Virus record (IMG/VR): IMGVR_UViG_3300008110_007236
Span: 1-58,481 of that record
Direction: 5' to 3' (one strand)
DNA: 58,481 nt
Source: a virus
The translations under genes and the position numbers were made by a program. Below, piece by piece: positions 30,401 to 39,369 of this stretch (the stretch's first letter is position 1; the number at the start of each line of letters is the position of its first letter). Below the pieces are notes generated by a model. That model saw nothing but the letters and a program-made list of their open reading frames with translations. It did no database searches and was not told the DNA's origin.

Positions 30401-31425
30401 TTAAACGGCTTCCTTGGCAAATAAAAATCACCGCCGCAGTAATCCCAACGACATTTAGTTCCAGAATTAAACAGTACATTCATTTTGGTAACAGCCAATC
30501 TATCATTCACTAAATTAGTATATGGTGTTTCAGGTATACATTCTCTTAGATAATTGGTCATGTGTATGCCGCAGTTAAAAACATTACCATCACCATTAAT
30601 GGTAATGCTACGTGTTCCAGCGGCACAGTGCCAACCTCTATTATCAACACCTTTTTTAAATAAATCATTAGTGTTGTACATTACACCGTCAATACAATAA
30701 AGTTGTTCAGTCTTATTGTATTTGTTGTAAAATTCAATATGACGTTTTGATGTTTCTTCATTATATGCGTAATGACAAAACCCATAAATCATTTCACTAT
30801 TAATAATCTTATCATAGGTTAAACACTCTTTAACGTAATCATAAAATTCGTCAATATGCTCTTCTGGAATATTTTCTAACATAACATCAAAGTTATGTAT
30901 GGCAACGCCTAACTCTTTAATTCTATTAAAATTTTGTTTGAATGAGGACAGTTTGTTAGTTCGATCTTTTAATTCTAAATAGTGTAGAGATACATTGAAC
31001 TGTTCACATAGTGGTAGCAACTCTTCTAACAGCTCTGTTTTAAATGTTAGATTAGTTTGCATTTCATTATATGCTGTTATACCTGTCTCAGAACTCTTTT
31101 TCTTCACATATTTTAATATATCAATTACTTTGGGATGTCTAGTTGCCTCACCGCCGTGATAGTAAAACATCACACTATTAAATTTGTTCTTTTGAAAAAA
31201 TTCAAAAAGTTTGTCAATACTAGTAATAATGTCTTCGTACTTGTAATGTCGTCCTGAATGCCAATGGCAATAATTACAATGCAAGTCGCAAGCTTCTGTA
31301 ATTCTAAATGTTACATTGTACTCAGCATTGTACCCACCATGGTCATTTACCTGTACTATTTTATATGATTCTATTGGCTTTATCTCGCCAACTTTCATTT
31401 CTTCTTTAGTTGTTATTTTTGTCAT
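30397..31425 (-). CDS. Radical SAM protein, SPASM/twitch-like C-terminus
   Basis: 342 residues. CX3CX2C at C46/C50/C53 (CDLHCNYC), the GGEATRHP segment of the core near 90-97, and a C-terminal Cys group (WHCAAGTRS, FNCGIHM, KCRWDYCGG) that can ligate an auxiliary cluster. Families with this layout modify peptides or small molecules. It overlaps the transketolase N-part by 4 bases and the SDR by 1 base. Substrate unknown. One of eight radical SAM genes in 22.9-45.3 kb. Confidence 0.8.
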   Translation of the reverse strand: MTKITTKEEMKVGEIKPIESYKIVQVNDHGGYNAEYNVTFRITEACDLHCNYCHWHSGRHYKYEDIITSIDKLFEFFQKNKFNSVMFYYHGGEATRHPKVIDILKYVKKKSSETGITAYNEMQTNLTFKTELLEELLPLCEQFNVSLHYLELKDRTNKLSSFKQNFNRIKELGVAIHNFDVMLENIPEEHIDEFYDYVKECLTYDKIINSEMIYGFCHYAYNEETSKRHIEFYNKYNKTEQLYCIDGVMYNTNDLFKKGVDNRGWHCAAGTRSITINGDGNVFNCGIHMTNYLRECIPETPYTNLVNDRLAVTKMNVLFNSGTKCRWDYCGGDFYLPRKPFK

Positions 31426-32012
31426 TATATGACCATCCTAGTACCAGTTACATCTAACTCAATGTAGCTTAAACCTTTTATGGTTGGTACATTTATAATT
31501 TGTTTTGCGGCAATTAATGGATCTACTGCTTGATCAATATGACTTAGGTTACCTGTAAGTTTTGTTCTAACAAACCCAGGATGAACCAATTGCCAATTAA
31601 TGTGTTCAAATTGTTTTGACAGTTCCATCACTCCCATGTTTAATGCCGCCTTGCTCATTCGATAATATATAGAAGCAGTATCAGCTGAGATTACATTGCC
31701 TTTAGTCAATGCACCAAGTATACTTGTTAATACAACAATCTTGTCGTTAACATGCGGAGCAATATACTGTAAAAACTCAATGCTTCGCGTTGCATTAACT
31801 TCCATTGTTTCATCTGCTTCAGTTGATATACCAATACAATAATATACTTTTGAAAACTTGTTTTGGAATACGGGCCAACTACTCTTATCTTTAATATCTA
31901 ACTGTATAAATTTAGAATCAGTCCTTCTACTCGTACCAAGTGCATCAGGCAATAATTCATGTATTGCTTTGCCAATGCCGCTGTCAACACCAATAACAAT
32001 ATCCTTAATCAT
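31425..32012 (-). CDS. Short-chain dehydrogenase/reductase
   Basis: 195 residues. The cofactor loop GVDSGIGKAI, catalytic Y-x3-K (YYRMSKAALNMG) and the LVHPGFVRTKL loop after it mark a classical SDR. It is at the short end of the family. The normal TGxxxGxG loop starts directly at residue 8, so the N-terminus is minimal. It oxidises or reduces a hydroxyl/keto group using NAD(P). Part of the same co-directional block as the radical SAM and oxygenase genes. Confidence 0.8.
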   Translation of the reverse strand: MIKDIVIGVDSGIGKAIHELLPDALGTSRRTDSKFIQLDIKDKSSWPVFQNKFSKVYYCIGISTEADETMEVNATRSIEFLQYIAPHVNDKIVVLTSILGALTKGNVISADTASIYYRMSKAALNMGVMELSKQFEHINWQLVHPGFVRTKLTGNLSHIDQAVDPLIAAKQIINVPTIKGLSYIELDVTGTRMVI

Positions 32013-32643
32013 TTTTCTTCTGCAATTTCATAAGTACATCCATACCTCGATAGCTTACATCAAAAGCCAATGACAAACGAGGGACTTCTGTTTTATTTGG
32101 ACGAACACCATGTTTGAGCCAACTAGGGAATAGTATCAATTCTCCTGTTCGTGTTGATATCTCTTGGCAATTTTGTGATAACTTATGTTCATCGTCTTGT
32201 GGCAAAGTAGATGCTAATGCTTCGTTAGGATCTTGAAAGTATATGTTTCCTTGCTCATCGGATTCTTTATACACATAAAAACAACCTGATATAAAATAAG
32301 GGCTATGGTTGTGCATAATTGCATGACCACCATTATTATATTTGTTTGCCCAAGAGTAGTGTATGCCAGGACTTTGTACCAATCCCAATTCTTTCCAATA
32401 TACTTCAATGTGTTGATTAATAAAATCCCAAACGTCAGATAATATTTTTTCTTTGTGCAAGAACAACATTCCATTGGTACTTGTGCTTATTTCCTTACCT
32501 GTGCCTGAAAGCTCTGCGTAGGTAGCCGTATCTTTATCAAACTGATGAAAGAATGGTTCAAGCCTGCGCATAAAATCCACATGATCATAATCAGGCATTG
32601 TTGCTCTATATATTCGTGTAGGAAATAAATTCACTATGGACAT
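32005..32643 (-). CDS. 2OG-Fe(II) oxygenase (phage type)
   Basis: 212 residues. The double-stranded beta-helix pattern is visible: MHNHSPYFISGCFYVY with the first iron ligands, GNIYFQDP, GELILFPSWLKHGVRPN with the distal His, and RLSLAFDV with the 2-oxoglutarate Arg. This is the common phage family of putative prolyl-hydroxylase-like enzymes. Reaction: hydroxylation or similar oxidation using 2-oxoglutarate and O2. Substrate unknown. Overlaps the SDR by 8 bases. Confidence 0.8.
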   Translation of the reverse strand: MSIVNLFPTRIYRATMPDYDHVDFMRRLEPFFHQFDKDTATYAELSGTGKEISTSTNGMLFLHKEKILSDVWDFINQHIEVYWKELGLVQSPGIHYSWANKYNNGGHAIMHNHSPYFISGCFYVYKESDEQGNIYFQDPNEALASTLPQDDEHKLSQNCQEISTRTGELILFPSWLKHGVRPNKTEVPRLSLAFDVSYRGMDVLMKLQKKND

Positions 32644-32649
32644 GATACA

Positions 32650-33606
32650 TTATAACACATTTGGGTTATAAAACACAAGAAATTGTGGAACAAACCAAAC
32701 TTGCTTGGCAAACTTATGGAACATCCAGAATCCCTCAAATGTGCCTTCTGGATAATCTGATGGAACAAACAGTATCCTAGATTTCAATGTTTGTAGAGTT
32801 GGCCTTAATTTATTAAAAGTTCCTCGAATATGTATTTCATCTAGTTTGGAGATTTTACCACTATAGAACTTATCCTTAGAATCTGTTTCAGCTTCGTTGA
32901 ACTCTGCACCCTTGTACACATGATACAAATCGTCTTGTTTGCCTAACCATATGCCAACCTCAACCAATTGGTCAAACAACTCTCTAACCTGTTCTACTGT
33001 AGTAAACTTATAGTCGTCATTATAAACAAAATTTTGATGGTAATCTAATAAGTTATTAGCATTATCAAACTCCATATCAGACTGCGCTTTTAACTTATCA
33101 AACTCGCCATCACGTTGCTTTTCAACCCAATCATTCCAAATAAAGAACATAAAGCCGTCAGACTTATGTCCGTTATAAATGCTCCATTTCATTCTATGAA
33201 ATATAGTTTTACAAAAACAATTTAATTGATAGGTAAACTCTACTACATCAATGTATCCATTGCCATCCTTGTGTAGCATTGTTTCCATAACAATACCATC
33301 ATAAAAAGGAATATTCCATTCCTGTAAATGTTTAAAACTTTCTCTGTCGTAAGGATTATCAGTTACAGGCGGATTGCCAAAGTCTTGACGTTTGCCTTCT
33401 TCAGCTAATGTTCTGTCAATTACTTTGTTTACTTCTGCTATCTTCTTAGGGTTAGCAACATATACTCTAGGTCTTATTTGATACCCTGGATACTTTGCAG
33501 ATAGTGTTTCAGACCTATTGCTTCTTCTTTCAACTAAGAAATCAATAATGCTTCCAAACTCTCCGCCTCTTAGATATTCATCACTATCTACATCATATAC
33601 TTTCAT
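32650..33606 (-). CDS. Unknown protein of the biosynthetic island
   Basis: 318 residues, aromatic and charged, beginning MKVYDVDSDEYLRGGEFGSI. It includes a VVEFTYQLNCFCKTIFHRMK segment and many Trp/Phe/Asp residues; the end is FAKQVWFVPQFLVFYNPNVL. No transmembrane span or known motif. It could be a substrate-binding or structural partner of the neighbouring sulfotransferase-like protein, with which it overlaps by 14 bases. I do not recognise the family. Confidence 0.5.
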   Translation of the reverse strand: MKVYDVDSDEYLRGGEFGSIIDFLVERRSNRSETLSAKYPGYQIRPRVYVANPKKIAEVNKVIDRTLAEEGKRQDFGNPPVTDNPYDRESFKHLQEWNIPFYDGIVMETMLHKDGNGYIDVVEFTYQLNCFCKTIFHRMKWSIYNGHKSDGFMFFIWNDWVEKQRDGEFDKLKAQSDMEFDNANNLLDYHQNFVYNDDYKFTTVEQVRELFDQLVEVGIWLGKQDDLYHVYKGAEFNEAETDSKDKFYSGKISKLDEIHIRGTFNKLRPTLQTLKSRILFVPSDYPEGTFEGFWMFHKFAKQVWFVPQFLVFYNPNVL

Positions 33607-34282
33607 TTAATATCTCCTGTAAGGACAAAGGCTGATAGCCTAACTCCTTAAATACATTTCCTGGTAGCCTTGGATCATTGTGGCAGTTAATAAAACTTGT
33701 ATTTAGACTACTAAAAATATTGTTAAATTGATCTACCATTTCTGCTGTAATACTACTGCGTTTAAGGACTACAGATTCATAGCGTGTAATCAAATTATTG
33801 TAGTTGTTATGTACAGTTGGACAATTAAATTTTTGCCCCATAAATTCAAACTTGCCATTTTTGATTATGTCCTCAAACTTTAAAGTCGTTACATAATCTA
33901 ATTTAGACAACGTAATACTATCAATAACTGATGAAGTTGTTACTGGTGTTACATAATCTAATCCAACTGGTAACTCGTCATCTTCAAACAAATCATCAAT
34001 CCCAGTCAAATAAGACACTGTTGGGTGTCTAATTATATTCAATATTTGAACATCATAATCTTTACGTAGTTGATCTAAGAACACGCGACTAAATGTTCCA
34101 CCAATTGCTTGACATTGTTCTAAAGTATCATAGTCTTGTTTATACTCAACTTCCGTTAACATTCCTAAGTCAACTCTAGGCAAAGAAAAGTTATTATAGC
34201 AATGCAAGTAAGACGCAACTGGACTAATTTCTTTTGCAAAGAACTTGTGTTTGATCCCAGGAAGACCACTCACTACAATCAC
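33593..34282 (-). CDS. Sulfotransferase-like protein (paralogue A)
   Basis: 229 residues. The start VVSGLPGIKHKFFAKEI resembles a degraded P-loop. LNIIRHPTVSYL (about 100-111) has the R-x-P-x-x-S type 3'-phosphate site, LKFEDIIKNG is the following strand, and the end is FKELGYQPLSLQEILNESI. The same layout, with matching NIIRHPxV, KFEDI and LGYxPxxLxxI, is found in the gene at 39370. Both look like sulfotransferase-fold proteins with altered PAPS loop, so activity is uncertain. Confidence 0.55.
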   Translation of the reverse strand: MIVVSGLPGIKHKFFAKEISPVASYLHCYNNFSLPRVDLGMLTEVEYKQDYDTLEQCQAIGGTFSRVFLDQLRKDYDVQILNIIRHPTVSYLTGIDDLFEDDELPVGLDYVTPVTTSSVIDSITLSKLDYVTTLKFEDIIKNGKFEFMGQKFNCPTVHNNYNNLITRYESVVLKRSSITAEMVDQFNNIFSSLNTSFINCHNDPRLPGNVFKELGYQPLSLQEILNESI

Positions 34283-35079
34283 TCTAAACTCCTTTGTACA
34301 AATTTCATTAGCTCACCATAATACTCATCGTCTTTCATTTCTCTACCAGTAATTTTAAAACTACGAACTCCCATCTCTTTTAGTCTACGCATTGCTGGTG
34401 GCTCTATATCCATTTCTTCATACTTGCTGTCCTTATCTGGATTAAACTTAGGCAACCAACATTCTTCTACTTCACGACTGTATGGACGTCTTGCTGTGTT
34501 CTCATCAGCAATGGCTTTGAAGTGTTCATCAAAATATTTACAGCCCCAGACGCAGGTGTCGTTCAACATTACTTCCCATTTGGTTTTATCAAGCTCATTG
34601 GATCTAGGATCAAAGATATGTTCAAAACGTGGGACTATCCAGTCGTACTTAGTTTCTAGCTCCTTGTACCAGGAAATGTCTGAATCCTGTAATGGAATGT
34701 TTAGTCTGCCCATTCCAGTTATACTGTATATTAAATCATACTTGGGAAAATTATCACGCACATATTGACGTAGACTGTCATTAACAATAATAAGGGCATT
34801 GCCTTCCCTGTGAAACTTTTCTAGTAATTCATTACCTAATGGATCAGTTAAATCAATATTATGATTACTAAAAGTTAGAGCTATGCTTACACCTTTACTG
34901 TAGTAATAATTGATAAGAGCATCACTATAATAAACATCTCTATTGATTCTTCCGCCGTTCCAATCACATTTGTTAATACCATCGTAGACAACTAACTCGT
35001 TAGTATCAACTAAGTTGTGACTTAGGAACTTAACAAGTGGAATTGATTTACTGAATGCGCCTGCTAATAGATATCTCAT
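34279..35079 (-). CDS. U32-like / UbiV-like protein
   Basis: 266 residues from the ATG at 35079, which overlaps the previous stop as TAATG. A TIM-barrel-like sequence with SIALTFSNHNI, NDTCVWGCKYFDEHF, EECWLPKF and, near the C-terminus, MRRLKEMGVRSFKITGRE. The last motif (LKxxGVxxFKIxGR) is characteristic of the U32 collagenase-like family, whose UbiU/UbiV members carry 4Fe-4S and take part in O2-independent hydroxylation. Three Cys here could serve as cluster ligands. Family placement is moderate; function open. Confidence 0.5.
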   Translation of the reverse strand: MRYLLAGAFSKSIPLVKFLSHNLVDTNELVVYDGINKCDWNGGRINRDVYYSDALINYYYSKGVSIALTFSNHNIDLTDPLGNELLEKFHREGNALIIVNDSLRQYVRDNFPKYDLIYSITGMGRLNIPLQDSDISWYKELETKYDWIVPRFEHIFDPRSNELDKTKWEVMLNDTCVWGCKYFDEHFKAIADENTARRPYSREVEECWLPKFNPDKDSKYEEMDIEPPAMRRLKEMGVRSFKITGREMKDDEYYGELMKFVQRSLE

Positions 35080-35828
35080 TACATTAAAAAGCATTTGTCT
35101 TTAGGACAAATACCATCCGTTTTAATTCTGTAGCAACAATTATATAGTTGCAAGTTTGGTCCATACAAAAAGTATTTGTCTTTGTATAAACAAGTTTTGC
35201 CTTTAGTTGTGAAGTTAGGATTAGCCCACAACTCTGAGCGTGACTCACCTAAACGTTTCTCGTCTTCAAATTGTATTATGTTTTTAAGTTTACTATCGTT
35301 TTTGAGTTGATTGAACTTGTCTAATATTGTATTGCTCACTCCATCACCAAAATCTGTAATGGGAGTCAAATACACTTCTGAAGTTTGTGCAAGCTCTTTA
35401 ACTTTGAAGTAATAGATTAAAGCATTCTCTTGGCTGTACATGATATCGTATCTACGTACATTATGCTGTGACTGCATTACTTCGTACAGTTCTTCAATGG
35501 ACATTTCACTAGGATGTATACTTGCCTGCATTGTGAATGGCTGTTGAATTCCTTTAATTACTTTAACACTATACGGACTTAGATTAGTTTGTATTACGAA
35601 TGGAACGTTCAACTCGTTAAAGCATTGTATAATATATTCAATGTCAGGATGCACAAACGGCTCTCCACCAAATACAAACACTTCCACGTTAGGATATGTT
35701 TCCCCTAACATCTTAACAAAGTTACGTATAGTTTCTCTATCTAAGTTGGGATAGATGCTTTTGTCCAAGTTGGTACAATAAAAACAACCGTAGTTGCATT
35801 TCATTGTAATTTCCCATTCAACTTGCAT
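35079..35828 (-). CDS. Radical SAM protein
   Basis: 249 residues. C11/C15/C18 (CNYGCFYC) and VFGGEPFVHPDIE make the core. Cys near the end (KTCLYKD, LYNCCYR, GICPKDKC) could ligate an auxiliary cluster. Compact, like the SPASM/twitch group that handles peptides or small molecules. It overlaps the next radical SAM gene by 11 bases and is coupled to the U32-like gene by TAATG. Substrate unknown. Confidence 0.8.
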   Translation of the reverse strand: MQVEWEITMKCNYGCFYCTNLDKSIYPNLDRETIRNFVKMLGETYPNVEVFVFGGEPFVHPDIEYIIQCFNELNVPFVIQTNLSPYSVKVIKGIQQPFTMQASIHPSEMSIEELYEVMQSQHNVRRYDIMYSQENALIYYFKVKELAQTSEVYLTPITDFGDGVSNTILDKFNQLKNDSKLKNIIQFEDEKRLGESRSELWANPNFTTKGKTCLYKDKYFLYGPNLQLYNCCYRIKTDGICPKDKCFLM

Positions 35829-36720
35829 TTTTCACCTTTAGTTGTTTTAACAATCCATCACAATTACATGCCTTGTGTGGGCATATCATTGGTACAGTTT
35901 TTGTTATATTCTTAAAGTAGTCTGGGTTATCTATCAAACTTGTACGTTTGCCATCCAAACAAAACTTAATAACTCCTCCGTATACATCTACTTCGTAATT
36001 ATTGTTGTAGCAACTCCAACCTTGAAAATTAGTTAAACCTTGATTGAAGACTTGATAATCATTAAACACATCATCGTCATATACTAAATCTTTTTCAAAA
36101 TCTTCTAAGAATTTGAAGTACTCCCAAAAGTCTTCTCTGTAATGAAACAATGTGTGTACATCCTTTCCGTATATAAAATGTGGGTGTATTTTCAATCCTT
36201 CAATGCCTGCACAAATCTCAAACATCTCTTTGATAAGCGGCCACAATTTCTTGTCGTGATGTAACATTATATTGACTTTACATTTATATCCACGACTCAA
36301 CATTAATTTCATATTAGCAATGAATCTATCCCTGTTGGTACAATCAGCAGGATGATAACTGAACAAAAATGCTATCTTGTCATATTGTGGATGACTAGTA
36401 AAATCTCTCTCAGCATTGGTTACTACGTATACCCATTTGAACTTGTCAATTGCATGTAGTCTGTCCATTATGTAATAGTAATGAGGACTTAGTGTTGGCT
36501 CTCCGCCCAACAATCCTAAATTGAAATTCAAACTGCTACGACTTAAAGAATCAATGACAGCATCAACAACTTCACGCTTGCCCATTTGTCCCCATTTTTC
36601 TGCATACTCATTACGAGCGTAACAGTAAGAACAGTTTAATTGGCATATGGTTAAGACATCCCAATGCACATTAATGTGATCAGGATCTTGATCTATGTGA
36701 TGTTGCTTTGAATACTTCAC
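35818..36720 (-). CDS. Radical SAM protein
   Basis: 300 residues. Core cysteines C26/C30/C33 (CQLNCSYC) and LLGGEPTLSPHYYYIM. C-terminal Cys-rich end (WSCYNNNYE, IKFCLDG, MICPHKACNCDG) resembles a SPASM/twitch auxiliary-cluster region. The start overlaps the glycosyltransferase stop by 4 bases. The adjacent radical SAM at 35079 may act in the same pathway or be a diverged duplicate: both have the short spacing and C-terminal Cys group. Confidence 0.8.
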   Translation of the reverse strand: MKYSKQHHIDQDPDHINVHWDVLTICQLNCSYCYARNEYAEKWGQMGKREVVDAVIDSLSRSSLNFNLGLLGGEPTLSPHYYYIMDRLHAIDKFKWVYVVTNAERDFTSHPQYDKIAFLFSYHPADCTNRDRFIANMKLMLSRGYKCKVNIMLHHDKKLWPLIKEMFEICAGIEGLKIHPHFIYGKDVHTLFHYREDFWEYFKFLEDFEKDLVYDDDVFNDYQVFNQGLTNFQGWSCYNNNYEVDVYGGVIKFCLDGKRTSLIDNPDYFKNITKTVPMICPHKACNCDGLLKQLKVKNAS

Positions 36721-37376
36721 TGATACTCCTTTAAGAAATCCATAGATACAATAACATCTAATTCTTTCTTTGTTCCTTCAAACGAAATATTGTCGCCACC
36801 ATCTATTGTTTGATAAAATAATACTTTGTTTAATGTAAGAACTTGTTTTGAATGTTTGGCTGCAAACATTACTAAATTAATGTCGTTGTGTACATTATTA
36901 TCCATTGGGAATGGAAAATGTTCAATTACTTTACGTTTAAAAATAAACTGTGATAATTGCAAGTGCTCTAAATTAAGATTAGATACAAATTCCTCTGGTG
37001 TAAGTAGCGCATCATTAAACAAGCGCATGAATGTTAGCTTGTCGTCTGTATTATATGTTGGACAGTAGTTACCAGCAATGATATCTGCAACTAAGGGGAC
37101 TTCAAAGTTCTTTACTAGATAGTCATCATCTTCTAAAAAGTATACATACTCGCCTGAAGCTTTTGATAAAAGGAATTGATAGACTTTAGATAGATTATCA
37201 AACTTATTAAAATAATAAGTTATGTTAGGATGGTAGTCTTCTGGAATCACATCATCACTATCATTATTGACTATGATCTCTACGTTGTTATTGTCAAGCA
37301 ATAGACGTGCAGATTTCAAACAGCGTTTGAATAACTCTGGACGTTTATGTGTAGGTATCAATATGCTTAGTTTCAT
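36717..37376 (-). CDS. Glycosyltransferase family 2
   Basis: 219 residues. GT-A features: MKLSILIPTHKRPELFKRCL start, VNNDSDD, and the metal-binding acidic triad at LEDDDY (D83-D85). It transfers a sugar from a nucleotide-sugar, probably to a glycan or modified small molecule. It is compact, lacking membrane spans, so cytosolic. It overlaps both neighbours (radical SAM genes) by 4 bases, so its product or acceptor may be connected to those enzymes. Confidence 0.85.
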   Translation of the reverse strand: MKLSILIPTHKRPELFKRCLKSARLLLDNNNVEIIVNNDSDDVIPEDYHPNITYYFNKFDNLSKVYQFLLSKASGEYVYFLEDDDYLVKNFEVPLVADIIAGNYCPTYNTDDKLTFMRLFNDALLTPEEFVSNLNLEHLQLSQFIFKRKVIEHFPFPMDNNVHNDINLVMFAAKHSKQVLTLNKVLFYQTIDGGDNISFEGTKKELDVIVSMDFLKEYQ

Positions 37377-38440
37377 TTTTTTAAATAAAAGTTTACTTCT
37401 TTAATTTTTTCACCTGGTTCTGGATAAAATTCTTCATCCATTTCCTTTTTAATTCCATCACAAATATAAAAATGTTTACAAGTTACACAACTTAAATCTT
37501 TACGATAAAATCTTTCTCTATGACTGGCGGCTTCTTTATACGCCATTTTAACTTTCTCTTCCTCAGTATATGGTCTGCTTACATCCATTTCTTGATTGTA
37601 GGTTTCGCGATTCCAATCTCTAACATCATATATGTGTTGAAATATATTATACTGATATTGTTCATAACCCTTCATATAGCAGTACGGAGTATATCGAACA
37701 ATTATTTCAATTTCCTTATCTAATTTATCAATACATTTTTTAATACCGTCAGTTAAATCAGATAGACTTAAATTGCTAAAGTCTTCTTCATTGTTCTCAA
37801 GCCAATAATTTAATGTAATAAAATTAACAGCTACTGGCTTAATTGAATTAATTAGGTCTGCATAAACATTTTCAAGTTGATGATAATTTCTAGAATAAAC
37901 TGTACAATTGATTCTAACAATCATTCCCAATTCTTGTGCGTTTTTTATTCCTTGTAATATTTTTTCATATGATCCTGGACGATTAGTAATTGCCTCATGT
38001 GTTTCTTTGGTAGGCCCATGTAAGCTGAACAATATCTCTTTTAATCCATGTTCCTTACTCTTACGTAAGTGATTCATATTGGCAAAAGTTCCGCCATGGC
38101 TTAGACAACTAATACTGGTAAATCTTTCATTACAGTAATCTAAAATTTTAAACCAATCAGGACTCATGGAACTTTCGCCGCCGCTTAAATCAACTTCAGT
38201 AATGCCGTAATCATACAAATAGTCAATCCTCTTTTTGACCACTTCCCATGGAGTTTTTTGATCTAGTATATCCCTATAATAACAAAATTCACAATCATAA
38301 TTACATAACGGACCAGTGTCTAATCTAGACCTATTACATCTAGTAGATTTAAAATCATAATTTAATCCAGACACACTCAACTGTTGTAAGTCGTGTTGTA
38401 CAGGAGATTGTTTTGTAAAAGATATTTTACTTTCTTTCAT
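37373..38440 (-). CDS. Radical SAM protein with C-terminal Cys cluster
   Basis: 355 residues. C46/C50/C53 (CNYDCEFC), EVDLSGGESSMSPDW core, and HGPTKETHEAITNRPGSY in the barrel. C-terminal CVTCKHFYIC (CX2CX5C) may hold an auxiliary cluster. The SGGESSMSP and HGPTxExHExI pattern is seen in the MoaA/PqqE/SPASM group, which acts on peptides or nucleotides. Overlaps the unknown GT-like gene by 4 bases. Confidence 0.8.
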   Translation of the reverse strand: MKESKISFTKQSPVQHDLQQLSVSGLNYDFKSTRCNRSRLDTGPLCNYDCEFCYYRDILDQKTPWEVVKKRIDYLYDYGITEVDLSGGESSMSPDWFKILDYCNERFTSISCLSHGGTFANMNHLRKSKEHGLKEILFSLHGPTKETHEAITNRPGSYEKILQGIKNAQELGMIVRINCTVYSRNYHQLENVYADLINSIKPVAVNFITLNYWLENNEEDFSNLSLSDLTDGIKKCIDKLDKEIEIIVRYTPYCYMKGYEQYQYNIFQHIYDVRDWNRETYNQEMDVSRPYTEEEKVKMAYKEAASHRERFYRKDLSCVTCKHFYICDGIKKEMDEEFYPEPGEKIKEVNFYLKK

Positions 38441-39366
38441 GTTATGAACTCTTTAACATATTTGATAAAATCATCGTTATCTGTCAATAATAATGAATTA
38501 ATGTCTTTTGAAATATCTTCTCGCCTTCTTTCAACGCCACCGCAGACATAATCAATATCATATATCACTTCCTTACCATAAACTGCACACTCAACAATAA
38601 ACCTTGGGCTACAATCTCCTTTATCTGGTGTAGCAGTATATATGTAGGTATCAAAGTTTTCAAATATATTTTTGATTGGCGCTTGAGCAACAATCACATT
38701 GTCGCTTGCTATCGTTTTGTAGATGTGAGGTTCATTAGTAAGTACTAGATATTTGTCAAATTGATATTTAGATAAAACATTTTTCAAATCATTAATTGAT
38801 AATGCTCTACAGTTAGTAGTTAGGTAGAGAAGTGCTGTATTAGTTTTTATTAGTTGTGGATGATGATATTTTGACCAAAGTATCTTTTTGACATAGTCTA
38901 TTACTTTGATATTAATGTTATCATATCTCTCAGGATATAACTTAAAATCCTGCATGACATGAGCATGTTTGATTGTTTTGTGATTATGGAAGCTACTGAA
39001 GTCGTCTTCACTACACCTTAGTAAAAACATATTTTCAGTATAGAAGACACAACTTAAGAATCGCCAACTGCCATCAACAACACAGACATTGTTTGCCATA
39101 ACAATTTTAGGCACAGCACACTCAAACGTGTCTTCTTGTATTTTTACAAATTCGTCTTCTGTGAAACTATATTTGTCTTTGACCGCAGTTAAAAATAAAT
39201 CTTTGCTAGTACGGTCAGTTAACAAAATGCAGGAATTAATTCCATTGATAGAACTTATGTAATAATAGTCGATGAGTTCATACAAGTGGCCACTGACACC
39301 ATGCTGGCATTCAAAAGAAGTGGTGAAGACGAGATCGTACTTCTTTAGATCGACTATTTTGGACAT
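38437..39366 (-). CDS. Putative GT-B-like glycosyltransferase or unknown
   Basis: 309 residues. C-terminal half has ALLYLTTNCRALSIND, DKYLVLTNEPHIYKTI, and FENFDTYIYTATPDKGDCSP then RFIVECAVYGKEVIYDID, which looks like the nucleotide-sugar half of a GT-B glycosyltransferase (D/E-rich loop then EAxxxGKxV). N-terminal half: TTSFECQHGVSGHLYELIDYY. There is no strict motif, so this is a moderate guess. Confidence 0.45.
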   Translation of the reverse strand: MSKIVDLKKYDLVFTTSFECQHGVSGHLYELIDYYYISSINGINSCILLTDRTSKDLFLTAVKDKYSFTEDEFVKIQEDTFECAVPKIVMANNVCVVDGSWRFLSCVFYTENMFLLRCSEDDFSSFHNHKTIKHAHVMQDFKLYPERYDNINIKVIDYVKKILWSKYHHPQLIKTNTALLYLTTNCRALSINDLKNVLSKYQFDKYLVLTNEPHIYKTIASDNVIVAQAPIKNIFENFDTYIYTATPDKGDCSPRFIVECAVYGKEVIYDIDYVCGGVERRREDISKDINSLLLTDNDDFIKYVKEFIT

Positions 39367-39369
39367 CTG

